Assembly: GCA_009775265.1 (NCBI GenBank)
Contig: VSPG01000048.1
Coordinates: 1-14,131, forward strand
DNA length: 14,131 bases
Reading direction: 5' to 3'
Source of the DNA: Muribaculaceae bacterium
GTDB taxonomy: Bacteria; Bacteroidota; Bacteroidia; Bacteroidales; Muribaculaceae
The position numbers and the translations under genes are program-made. Positions 1-6,934 of the stretch are shown here, in pieces. Numbering within the stretch: position 1 is the first letter of the stretch; every line of letters begins with the position of its first letter. Under the pieces are notes generated by a model that was not told the DNA's origin, did not search any database, and saw only the letters and a list, made by a program, of their open reading frames with translations.

Positions 1-1
1 C

Positions 2-277
2 TTGACAGGCCGCCCAATACTCTATGTCTTTTGCTTGGCTGAAAAAAATAAAATTCTTATCCCGAACTCACGTTATGAAATATTGTATGAGCGGTATATC
101 GACCTTTACAGATATACGCCGGCTGAGCGTTATGAGAGACTGGCGCGTCAGTATCCGAAATTGTTGCAGTTGTTGCCGTTGTGCGAGATAGCTTCTTTTT
201 TGCAGATTACGCCCGTACACCTTTCACGCATACGCCGCAAGATGCTTCGTGGCGGTGATGCATGGCAAGAGTTATGA
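2..277 (+). CDS. Crp/Fnr-family transcriptional regulator, C-terminal part
   Basis: Only the last 91 or so codons are in the window; the reading frame is open to the left edge, so the gene starts outside. The visible C-terminal part fits the DNA-binding half of Bacteroidota Crp/Fnr-like regulators. A helical segment around residues 39-56 contains YERLARQYPKLLQLLP, which is the usual linker before the helix-turn-helix. It is followed by EIASFLQITPVHLSRIRRKM (about 62-81), where 'IASFLxITPxxLSRIRRK' is the winged-HTH recognition segment of this family. The cyclic-nucleotide-like sensor domain is missing from view, so no effector can be assigned. The last sense codon (TTA, 272-274) is also the antisense stop codon (TAA) of the convergent neighbour, giving a 6-nt tail overlap with no room for a terminator between them. 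The family assignment is good; target genes are unknown. Confidence 0.8.
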   Translation: MTGRPILYVFCLAEKNKILIPNSRYEILYERYIDLYRYTPAERYERLARQYPKLLQLLPLCEIASFLQITPVHLSRIRRKMLRGGDAWQEL

Positions 278-1840
278 GCCGATGCCCATGATGTTTCGTT
301 CGAAATTTTCGCGGTCTATGGCGCGGGCTTTAAGACGGTTGCGGTAGGCGTAGATGGTGTTGAGCGAATAATTCAGCACCTGCGCTATGCTGGAGCTGTC
401 CTCGATGCCGAGGCGCATGAATGCAAGGATTCGAAGGTCGGTGTTCAGGCGTTCGCCTTCTTTGGGGATTATCTGTTCGTCGGGGCGTAGCAATGCGTTC
501 ACTTCGTCGATGAAAGTCGGGTATATGTGCAGAAAAGCGTTGTCGAACACCTCATAAAATTCACGGCTTTCCTCCTCTACGAATTTGCCGTTTTTAGCCA
601 TTCTGTAAAGATCGTCGACCTGTCCGGCTCCGATTTTGCGCGTAACGAGTTTGCTGAATTGTTTCAGTTTGTCCATGTAAACCGAACATAACGTAAGGAA
701 CTGGCTTATATATACTTCCTTGGCTTTGTTGGCCGAACGCAGGCGTTCCTGCAGGCGGCTCATCCTTTTCATTTCGACGCGGAGTGCTACAAGGGAGCCT
801 ATAAGGACTATAACAAGCACGGCCATGCCGGCCATAATCCACATGTCGCGACGGTGTGCCTCGGCTGCTTTGCGGGCATATGCCTGCTCTATATATGGCA
901 GTGAGCGCGCGCTTTCAAGCATTCTCACTTCCGCTCCGCATTCCACGGCGTTTGCCAGAGCCGTGGATAGGTAGGCGTATGCACGGTCTATGTCGCCACG
1001 GGTGTATAGCAGGGCTCCGAGTTCCTGAAGCGAAGCCATTTCGCGTGTGGCGGAACGCAGGTCGGAGATGGCTGATTGCACAAGGTAGTAAACGCATGAG
1101 GCTTCGTCGCCGTCGGCTTTGGCTATGGCCGACAGGTGATGGGCGGCGCGCGCGCGTAGCATGTCGGAAATGGTTTCGCGTGCCAGCAGTTCGGAAAGCA
1201 ATACGCGTGCGCGCGGATTCTGACCATTGAGGTAGGCGTGTTCGCCGAGGTTGAAAAGGTATTCGTCAGATTCCGGGTCGAGAACCTCAAGCAGTTTTTC
1301 CTGCATACGCATCGATTGCGATGCGTAGCGCTGACGCAGTTCGGGATAGCGCTCGAAGAATGCTGCAAAATAGCTGTACATCTGGCGCGCATGTTCATAA
1401 TAGGCGGGCATGCTTTCACGTCCTATCAAGGTGGTGTCCACTTCGGCGAGTTTGGCCTCGGCGCTGTCGAAAAGTCCGGCAAGAGGCAGCAGAGATGCCA
1501 TGTGCATGCGTGCTTCGTGCTGTTTGTCTTTTGAATGGGAAGATTCGGCTCTGCGCAGTATTGACAGGGCGGAGTCGTTGTTGAATCCGGCGTAGGCATG
1601 CGCAAGAGCCGGGTAGGGGGCTTCGTCCGTGCTGCTGTCGGCGCGGCATATGGCCGACAGTCTGTCTATGTAGTTTTGCCTGGCTGTGATATAGGTGTGG
1701 CGCCGTTGCAGTTCGGTGTCGAGAAGCCGCAGAGCGTCTCTGACATCGCTTTCCGATGCGGTAGCTCCGGGCATGGGACTGGCGGTGACTGTTCCGGCGA
1801 CTATGGCGATGGCAATAAGAACATGGCAGATGGCTTTCAT
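272..1840 (-). CDS. DUF6377-like TPR / membrane / HTH regulator
   Basis: A 522-residue protein, probably a membrane-bound transcriptional regulator of the Bacteroidota family called DUF6377 (recognised from memory). Residues 1-20 form a signal sequence (MKAICHVLIAIAIVAGTVTA). Next comes the characteristic opening helix LLDTELQRRHTYITARQNYI, then a helical TPR-like region to about residue 325. A single membrane helix spans about 333-357 (MWIMAGMAVLVIVLIG...), followed by a coiled-coil-prone cytoplasmic part. The C-terminal HTH lies at about 465-505, with SSSIAQVLNYSLNTIYAYRN as a LuxR-like recognition region. The predicted layout is a periplasmic TPR sensor and a cytoplasmic DNA-binding end. 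I chose ATG 1840 because the signal peptide begins there and because it overlaps the mutL stop as ATGA, suggesting translational coupling. The frame stays open upstream to 2134, but that extension is Arg/His-rich antisense of mutL. The regulated genes are unknown. Confidence 0.82.
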   Translation of the reverse strand: MKAICHVLIAIAIVAGTVTASPMPGATASESDVRDALRLLDTELQRRHTYITARQNYIDRLSAICRADSSTDEAPYPALAHAYAGFNNDSALSILRRAESSHSKDKQHEARMHMASLLPLAGLFDSAEAKLAEVDTTLIGRESMPAYYEHARQMYSYFAAFFERYPELRQRYASQSMRMQEKLLEVLDPESDEYLFNLGEHAYLNGQNPRARVLLSELLARETISDMLRARAAHHLSAIAKADGDEASCVYYLVQSAISDLRSATREMASLQELGALLYTRGDIDRAYAYLSTALANAVECGAEVRMLESARSLPYIEQAYARKAAEAHRRDMWIMAGMAVLVIVLIGSLVALRVEMKRMSRLQERLRSANKAKEVYISQFLTLCSVYMDKLKQFSKLVTRKIGAGQVDDLYRMAKNGKFVEEESREFYEVFDNAFLHIYPTFIDEVNALLRPDEQIIPKEGERLNTDLRILAFMRLGIEDSSSIAQVLNYSLNTIYAYRNRLKARAIDRENFERNIMGIGS

Positions 1841-3726
1841 GAGAAAAGCTGGTCGATATACGGGTTTTCGATGGTCACAATGGTGCGCAATCCGTCGGGA
1901 GTGTATGTCGGAGCCGGCAGACGCATCAGGTCGGCGGCAAGTGCTTCCATTTCGTCGGTTGACAGTGCCCGTCCTGCGCGTATGGCCGAAGCGCGTGCCA
2001 GTGCGAGAGCGGCAGCAGAGCGTAGAGCCGCGGTGTCGTGTGTGCCTGTGGCGGCTGCGTCGTCGGCCATGGCGGCAAGTAGCTCGGCAGGGTTTGTGGC
2101 GGCTATGTCGGCAGGTACCCCGTTGACGGCCCATGTGCCTCCGCCGAGGTGCGCTATGTCGAAGCCCATGTCGGCTGCTATATCAGCCATGCTTTCAAGC
2201 GAAGCCGACTGAGACGGGGTGAGCTCCACGCTGTCGGGAAATATGAGCCGTTGTGTGGTTCCGCTCAGTCCTCCGTCGGCAAAGCGGGCGTATAGTACAT
2301 TGACGTGTGCGCGGTGTTGATCTATAATCATAAGCCCCGACTGCGACGGCATCACTATATAGCGTTGGCGAAGTTGTATGCAGTGTCCGGCATTGTCGTT
2401 TTCTATGGCTGTCAGGCCGGGTAGCGAGACCTCTTTTTGTTCTGAGTCGTCGTTGTTGAGCGCGCTTGAGCGTACTTCGTCGAGGCTGGCGGCGCGTTCG
2501 TTGTCGAAGTTTTGGTAAAGTGCCTCCCAGTTGGTGGCAGCCCGTGGTGTGCGGTTGTGGGTTGCGGGCGCGTTATCGCTGTTTATACGGCTTGGACGGG
2601 CAGTGGAGGGAGTGTCGGCGAATGGGTTGTAGTTGCTGTCCACTGCTGTGTCGGGTGCTATAATACCGGCCCGGGGGTCGAACGCCGGTATGTCGGGCGC
2701 ATCTTCCACGTCGAAGTCCATAGCTCCGCTCACGTTGAAGCGTCCGAGGCTTTCCTTGATGGCGGCCATGAGTACGTCGCGAATGAATATTTCGTCCTCG
2801 AACTTTATCTCGTGCTTCTGAGGATGGATATTGACGTCTATGTTCTCGGGGTTTACTTCGAAATTTATGAAATAGCTTGGCTGCACGTCCGAAGCGATAA
2901 GCGCTTGGTAGCAGTCCATTACCGCGCGGTGAAAAAACGGATGGCGCATGTTTCGTCCGTTTACGCTGAAAAACTGTTGGTAGCCGCGTTTTTTTGCCGA
3001 TGAAGGCAAGCCTATATACCCCTCGATGCGTACGAATGGAGCAGCTGTGCCGATCGGCAGCAGCGCGCGGTCGATGGCCTTGCCGAACAAGTCGATTATA
3101 CGTTGTTTTTCGGTTGCGTGCCGCAATTGGTGGAGAGTCACATCGTTACTGATGAGAGTGAAGTCTATGCCGGGGTTGACAAGTGCGAGACGTTCAAACT
3201 CGCGGAGTATGTGCCCGAGTTCCACAGAGTCTTTTTTTAGGAATTTGCGGCGCGCAGGCATGTTGAAAAACAAGTTTTTCACCATAAGGTTGCTGCCTGG
3301 AGTTGCTACTACGGGTTCCTGACTTATGAATTTGGACTCTGACAAGCACAGCTTCGACCCCATCTCGTCGCCTTTGCGCATTGTCCGCAACTCTATCTGT
3401 GCCACCGAGGCTATCGAAGGCAGCGCCTCGCCGCGGAATCCCATGGTGTGCAGTGCATAGAGATCGGTGGCGTTGGCTATCTTGCTTGTGGCATGGCGCT
3501 CAAATGCCATGCGTGCGTCCACCGGCGACATCCCGCATCCATTGTCCACGACCTGCACAAGCGTGCGCCCCGCATCCTTTATGACGATGCTTATGGATGT
3601 CGCTCCTGCGTCGACGGCATTCTCCACAAGTTCTTTGACTACGGAGGCCGGGCGCTGGATAACCTCGCCGGCGGCAATTTGGTTGGCCACGGAGTCCGGC
3701 AGCAGTTTTATGATGTTGGAATCCAT
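1837..3726 (-). CDS. mutL: DNA mismatch repair protein MutL
   Basis: MutL, 629 residues, the ATP-driven matchmaker of mismatch repair that links MutS recognition to downstream processing. The N-terminal GHKL ATPase is complete: motif I KELVENAVDAG (E35 is the catalytic base position, N36 binds Mg), motif II DNGCGM (61-66), HATSKI (78-83) and GFRGEAL (96-102). The transducer domain carries NIDVNIHPQKHEIKF. A polar linker (roughly 345-440) leads to the C-terminal dimerisation domain. In that domain the endonuclease motif DQHA(x)2E reads DQHRAHV (469-475), so the key glutamate is absent, and the later cysteine/histidine metal motifs (ACxxAIRAG, CPHGRP) read ARASAIRAG and TPDGLR. The nick-making activity is therefore probably absent. 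ATG 3726 gives MDSNIIKLLPDSVANQIAAG, the usual family start; a start at 3756 would add ten unconserved residues. It is transcribed from the divergent region and overlaps the regulator downstream by 4 nt. Confidence 0.97.
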   Translation of the reverse strand: MDSNIIKLLPDSVANQIAAGEVIQRPASVVKELVENAVDAGATSISIVIKDAGRTLVQVVDNGCGMSPVDARMAFERHATSKIANATDLYALHTMGFRGEALPSIASVAQIELRTMRKGDEMGSKLCLSESKFISQEPVVATPGSNLMVKNLFFNMPARRKFLKKDSVELGHILREFERLALVNPGIDFTLISNDVTLHQLRHATEKQRIIDLFGKAIDRALLPIGTAAPFVRIEGYIGLPSSAKKRGYQQFFSVNGRNMRHPFFHRAVMDCYQALIASDVQPSYFINFEVNPENIDVNIHPQKHEIKFEDEIFIRDVLMAAIKESLGRFNVSGAMDFDVEDAPDIPAFDPRAGIIAPDTAVDSNYNPFADTPSTARPSRINSDNAPATHNRTPRAATNWEALYQNFDNERAASLDEVRSSALNNDDSEQKEVSLPGLTAIENDNAGHCIQLRQRYIVMPSQSGLMIIDQHRAHVNVLYARFADGGLSGTTQRLIFPDSVELTPSQSASLESMADIAADMGFDIAHLGGGTWAVNGVPADIAATNPAELLAAMADDAAATGTHDTAALRSAAALALARASAIRAGRALSTDEMEALAADLMRLPAPTYTPDGLRTIVTIENPYIDQLFS

Positions 3727-3753
3727 TATTCTTAATGTATTTGAAAAGATAGG

Positions 3754-3785
3754 CAAAAGTAGAAAAAAAAGAACTATTGTGCAAC
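3754..3785 (-). promoter_or_regulatory. Candidate mutL promoter (Bacteroidota type)
   Basis: On the minus strand a perfect TAnnTTTG -7 box (TACTTTTG, 3754-3761) lies 28 nt upstream of the mutL ATG. A weak -33 element (GTTG, 3782-3785) sits 20 nt further upstream, within the usual 19-21 nt spacing. Transcription would begin near 3747, giving a leader of about 20 nt. The -33 element is a poor match, so confidence is moderate. Confidence 0.5.
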
Positions 3786-3869
3786 GTGCATCTGCAAAGA
3801 GGCGGCCACATGGTGCGTTATGTCGGTTGTTCTCCGCATATTTGACTTCATCTTATATACTTTCGCTCG

Positions 3870-3896
3870 GCAAAAACCAAATTTATTTGGTTTTGC
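3870..3896. repeat. Inverted repeat, candidate operator
   Basis: Two arms, GCAAAAACCAAAT (3870-3882) and ATTTGGTTTTGC (3885-3896), are reverse complements apart from one extra A, around a TT centre. The core CCAAATTTATTTGG (3877-3890) is a perfect 14-nt interrupted palindrome. It lies between two divergent genes, so it is not a terminator. It overlaps the proposed -33 box of the rightward promoter, a position where a dimeric regulator could block or recruit RNA polymerase. The regulator is unknown. Confidence 0.55.
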
Positions 3897-3918
3897 TCTC
3901 GACTTATGCGTATATTTG
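3886..3918 (+). promoter_or_regulatory. Candidate promoter of the six-gene operon
   Basis: A TTTG -33 element (3886-3889) is separated by 21 nt from a perfect TAnnTTTG -7 box (TATATTTG, 3911-3918), matching the primary sigma-factor promoter of Bacteroidota. Transcription would start near 3923-3926, about 20 nt before the ATG at 3944. This makes the in-frame ATG at 3920 an unlikely start. The -33 box is inside the right arm of the inverted repeat at 3870-3896. Confidence 0.65.
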
Positions 3919-3943
3919 CATGTTAAAAAGTAGCATGTTGTTT

Positions 3944-6934
3944 ATGAAACGACTTCCAATATTGTCTGTGCTTGCGGCGGCGTCGGCCATGGCCGCTCCG
4001 GCACAAATAAATTCTCCTGCATCGCAAGGCTATATGGCCCGCGGGCTTGAAATGCTGTCGGCCGAGAATTACACCGGTTGTATCGACCAGTTGCGGCAGG
4101 TCGACCGCTCGTTGCTTTCAGCCTCTGAGGTTGAAGACGTGGATTGGGCGCTCGCTCAGGCCGCATTCGGCACCGGCGGCTCATCGGCGATTACGCATTT
4201 CAGACGTTTTCTTGCGCAGTATCCCTATTCTCTGCGTCGTGGCGAGGCTATGATGCGTGTGGGCGATTGCCTTTTCACCCGAAGCTATCCTGAAGCGCTG
4301 AAAGCGTATCGTAAAGTGGACGGCACATCTCTGAACCTCGACCTCCGCGACGACCTTGACTATCGCACGGCATACTGCATGATGCAGGTGGGCGAACTGG
4401 ACGGTGCCGCTTCGCGTTTTGCAGCCATAGCTACCAGCAGGAAATATGGTGCGGCCTCGCGTTTCTACAGAGGCTACATTGCGTATGCCAAAGGTGATTA
4501 TGCCGAAGCCGAACGCTATTTCTCCCAGGCGGATACGCGTGTCGCTCCGGGCAATATGTCGGAGTATTATCTGGCTCAGATTTATTACCGCACGGGGCGG
4601 TACGACAAGGCGCTTTCCTCTGCGCGCAACCTTCTGAAGCGTTCGGGTGTGTCCCGCGATTTTTCCGCGGAGGCCAACCGCGTGGCCGGAGAGTCTCTGT
4701 ATCAGCTTGACCGTCAGTCCGAGGCTATTCCGTATCTTAAAAAATATCTTTCCGAGGCTCAGGAGCCGCTTCCGTCCGCGTTGTACATACTCGGCCTTGC
4801 TGAGTATGCCGAAGGTGAGTATTCCGCTGCGGTGTCCCATCTTGAGAGTGCGACAGGGGCCGACGACGCCATGGCTCAAAGTGCCTATCTTTACATCGGC
4901 CAGGCGCTGATGCATGAAGGCGACCCACAGGCGGCACTACTTGCCTTTGATAAGGCACGCACAATGAAACACGATGCGGAAGTCCGCGAAACTGCGTTCT
5001 ATAACTATGCAGTGGCGCGAATGCAGGGCGGCCGTGTGCCGTTCGGCAGTTCGGTGGATACTTTCGAAGAGTTTCTGAGGCGTTATCCCGAGAGTTCGCA
5101 TGCCGCACAGGTGCAGGAATATCTGGTGGCAGGCTATATGACCGACAATGATTACGACCGTGCTCTTGCGAGCATTGAGCGAATGAGCAATCCTTCGCCC
5201 CGTGTGCTTGAAGCCAAACAGAACATACTTTATACGTTGGGCGCACGCACTCTTGCCTCTGGCGATGCCGCATCCGCAATTCCTTTGTTGAGGCGTGCCG
5301 ATGCGGTGGCGGCTTCAGGCAATGCTTCCACAGCTCTTGAGGTGCGTCTTGTGCTCGGCGAAGCACTTTACCGGACTGCTGATTATGCCGGTGCCGCCGA
5401 TGCGCTTCTCGACTATGTGCGCCGTGCACCGGCATCGGCGCCTAACTCGGCTGTGGCGCGTTACGACCTCGGATATACGCGTTTTGCCCAAAAACGCTAC
5501 GATGATGCGGCCACAAATTTCACCCATGTCGTCGATCGCCCCGGCGGCCTTTCAAAGGAAGCGGTTGCCGATGCCTACAACCGCCTTGGTGACACCCGTT
5601 ACTATGCCTCCGACTTTGATGGAGCTGAAAAGTTTTACGACAAGGCATACTCGACATATCCCTCCGCTGGCGACTACGCATTGTTTCAGAAAGGTGTGAT
5701 GCAGGGTTACCGGCGCAACCACAAAGCAAAAATCGCCACGTTGACACAGATGTGCGAGCGCTTCCCGTCGTCGGTCCTTGTGTCTGATGCGCTACTTGAG
5801 ATTACGGAAAGCCGCATACAACTTGACGATAATGATGGCGCAATTGCCGCGTATCGACGTCTTGTCGCCGATTTCTCCGGAACGGAGCAGGGGCGAAAGG
5901 GACATCTGCAGATGGCACAGACGATGCTAAACGCCGGTCGTCGGACCGACGCAATAGAAACATATAAGGACGTCGTTAAGGCCTATCCCACGAGTGTGGA
6001 GGCCGCGGAGGCATCCGACGCATTGAAGCGTCTGAGCGCCGAAGACGGAACGTTGCAGCAATATATGGATTTTATGGCCGGAGTGGACGGCGCCCCGAAG
6101 ATGGACGTAGCCGAGGCCGACCGGCTGAGCTATGAAACGGCCGACAAAGCGCTTGTGACCCAAGGCAATCCCGCACGCATGGAAGCATATCTGACGCAAT
6201 ATCCGTCGGGAAGTTTCCGCGTCCGCGCTCTCGAAAGCCTGATGCTGCACTATTCCGACAAAGGCTCTGAAGCGGATGCGCTGCGCTGCGCCGATGAAAT
6301 CGTGTCAAAGTATCCCGACAACTCTGCCGCGGAAGCCGCCCTCGCTATGAAGGCCGACGCCGACTATGCCGCCGGACGCGGTGAGGACGCCCTGCGTTCG
6401 TGGCGGATGCTTGAACAGCGCGCTTCGACAGCGAGCCGTCTTAACGCAGCCCGTATGGGCATAATGCGTGTGGCGCGTGACCTTGGCGACTATGCGCTTG
6501 TGGAGCAGGCCGCCGATGCGCTGTTATCATCTTCTACGCTTGGTTCGGAAAACCGCACGGAGGCTACATATTCCAAGGGCATTGCGCTCAACGGAACCGG
6601 TCGTGGTGCGGAAGCCCGCACTCAGTGGGAAAGTATAGCGGATGCTACCGATGATTTGTACGGAGCCAAGGCCGCTTACTCGTTGGCACAGAGCTATTTT
6701 GATTCCGGCGACTTGTCGCAGGCACGCTCACAGGCAGAAGAACTCACCTCAAGCGGTACCCCGCACGCCTATTGGCTCGCCCGCGGATTCATACTGCTTA
6801 GCGATATTTATGCGCAGCAGGGCAAGAACTTCGAGGCACGTGAATACCTTCAGGCACTGCGCTCCAACTATCCGGGCAATGAAAGCGACATTTTCGACAT
6901 GATAGACACACGTCTCGAAAAGCTTAAGAAATGA
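3944..6934 (+). CDS. Large exported tetratricopeptide-repeat protein
   Basis: A 996-residue, almost wholly TPR protein. A cleavable signal peptide (MKRLPILSVLAAASAMAAPA, cut near residue 20-22) sends it to the periplasm; no lipobox cysteine and no other membrane segment are visible. At least 17 TPR-like helix pairs can be read along the whole length, for example SEYYLAQIYYRTGRYDKALS, YDLGYTRFAQKRYDDAATNF and AYNRLGDTRYYASDFDGAEK. Several repeats end in the (R/K)YP helix turn typical of YbgF/BamD-like TPRs. It should form a long solenoid scaffold for protein partners; no catalytic motif is seen. I chose ATG 3944 because the signal peptide starts there and it lies just downstream of the promoter; ATG 3935 is possible. 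The reading frame runs open back to 3467, but that part is antisense to mutL. The stop overlaps the next ATG by 4 nt (ATGA), so the barrel protein is probably made in step with it and may be its partner. Confidence 0.88.
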   Translation: MKRLPILSVLAAASAMAAPAQINSPASQGYMARGLEMLSAENYTGCIDQLRQVDRSLLSASEVEDVDWALAQAAFGTGGSSAITHFRRFLAQYPYSLRRGEAMMRVGDCLFTRSYPEALKAYRKVDGTSLNLDLRDDLDYRTAYCMMQVGELDGAASRFAAIATSRKYGAASRFYRGYIAYAKGDYAEAERYFSQADTRVAPGNMSEYYLAQIYYRTGRYDKALSSARNLLKRSGVSRDFSAEANRVAGESLYQLDRQSEAIPYLKKYLSEAQEPLPSALYILGLAEYAEGEYSAAVSHLESATGADDAMAQSAYLYIGQALMHEGDPQAALLAFDKARTMKHDAEVRETAFYNYAVARMQGGRVPFGSSVDTFEEFLRRYPESSHAAQVQEYLVAGYMTDNDYDRALASIERMSNPSPRVLEAKQNILYTLGARTLASGDAASAIPLLRRADAVAASGNASTALEVRLVLGEALYRTADYAGAADALLDYVRRAPASAPNSAVARYDLGYTRFAQKRYDDAATNFTHVVDRPGGLSKEAVADAYNRLGDTRYYASDFDGAEKFYDKAYSTYPSAGDYALFQKGVMQGYRRNHKAKIATLTQMCERFPSSVLVSDALLEITESRIQLDDNDGAIAAYRRLVADFSGTEQGRKGHLQMAQTMLNAGRRTDAIETYKDVVKAYPTSVEAAEASDALKRLSAEDGTLQQYMDFMAGVDGAPKMDVAEADRLSYETADKALVTQGNPARMEAYLTQYPSGSFRVRALESLMLHYSDKGSEADALRCADEIVSKYPDNSAAEAALAMKADADYAAGRGEDALRSWRMLEQRASTASRLNAARMGIMRVARDLGDYALVEQAADALLSSSTLGSENRTEATYSKGIALNGTGRGAEARTQWESIADATDDLYGAKAAYSLAQSYFDSGDLSQARSQAEELTSSGTPHAYWLARGFILLSDIYAQQGKNFEAREYLQALRSNYPGNESDIFDMIDTRLEKLKK

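Noticed and set aside
1841..2134. N-terminal extension of the DUF6377-like reading frame
   Set aside because: Arg/His-rich sequence overlapping mutL in another frame; the signal peptide begins at the ATG at 1840.
1598..2212. 204-codon plus-strand frame across the mutL / regulator junction
   Set aside because: Ala/Ser/Val-rich translation complementary to conserved coding sequence; no own start context.
3870..3896. Inverted repeat read as a terminator
   Set aside because: It lies between two divergent genes, upstream of both, so there is no transcript for it to end.
3467..3943. Upstream extension of the TPR reading frame
   Set aside because: It lies antisense over the 5' end of mutL and before the promoter; the signal peptide starts at 3944.
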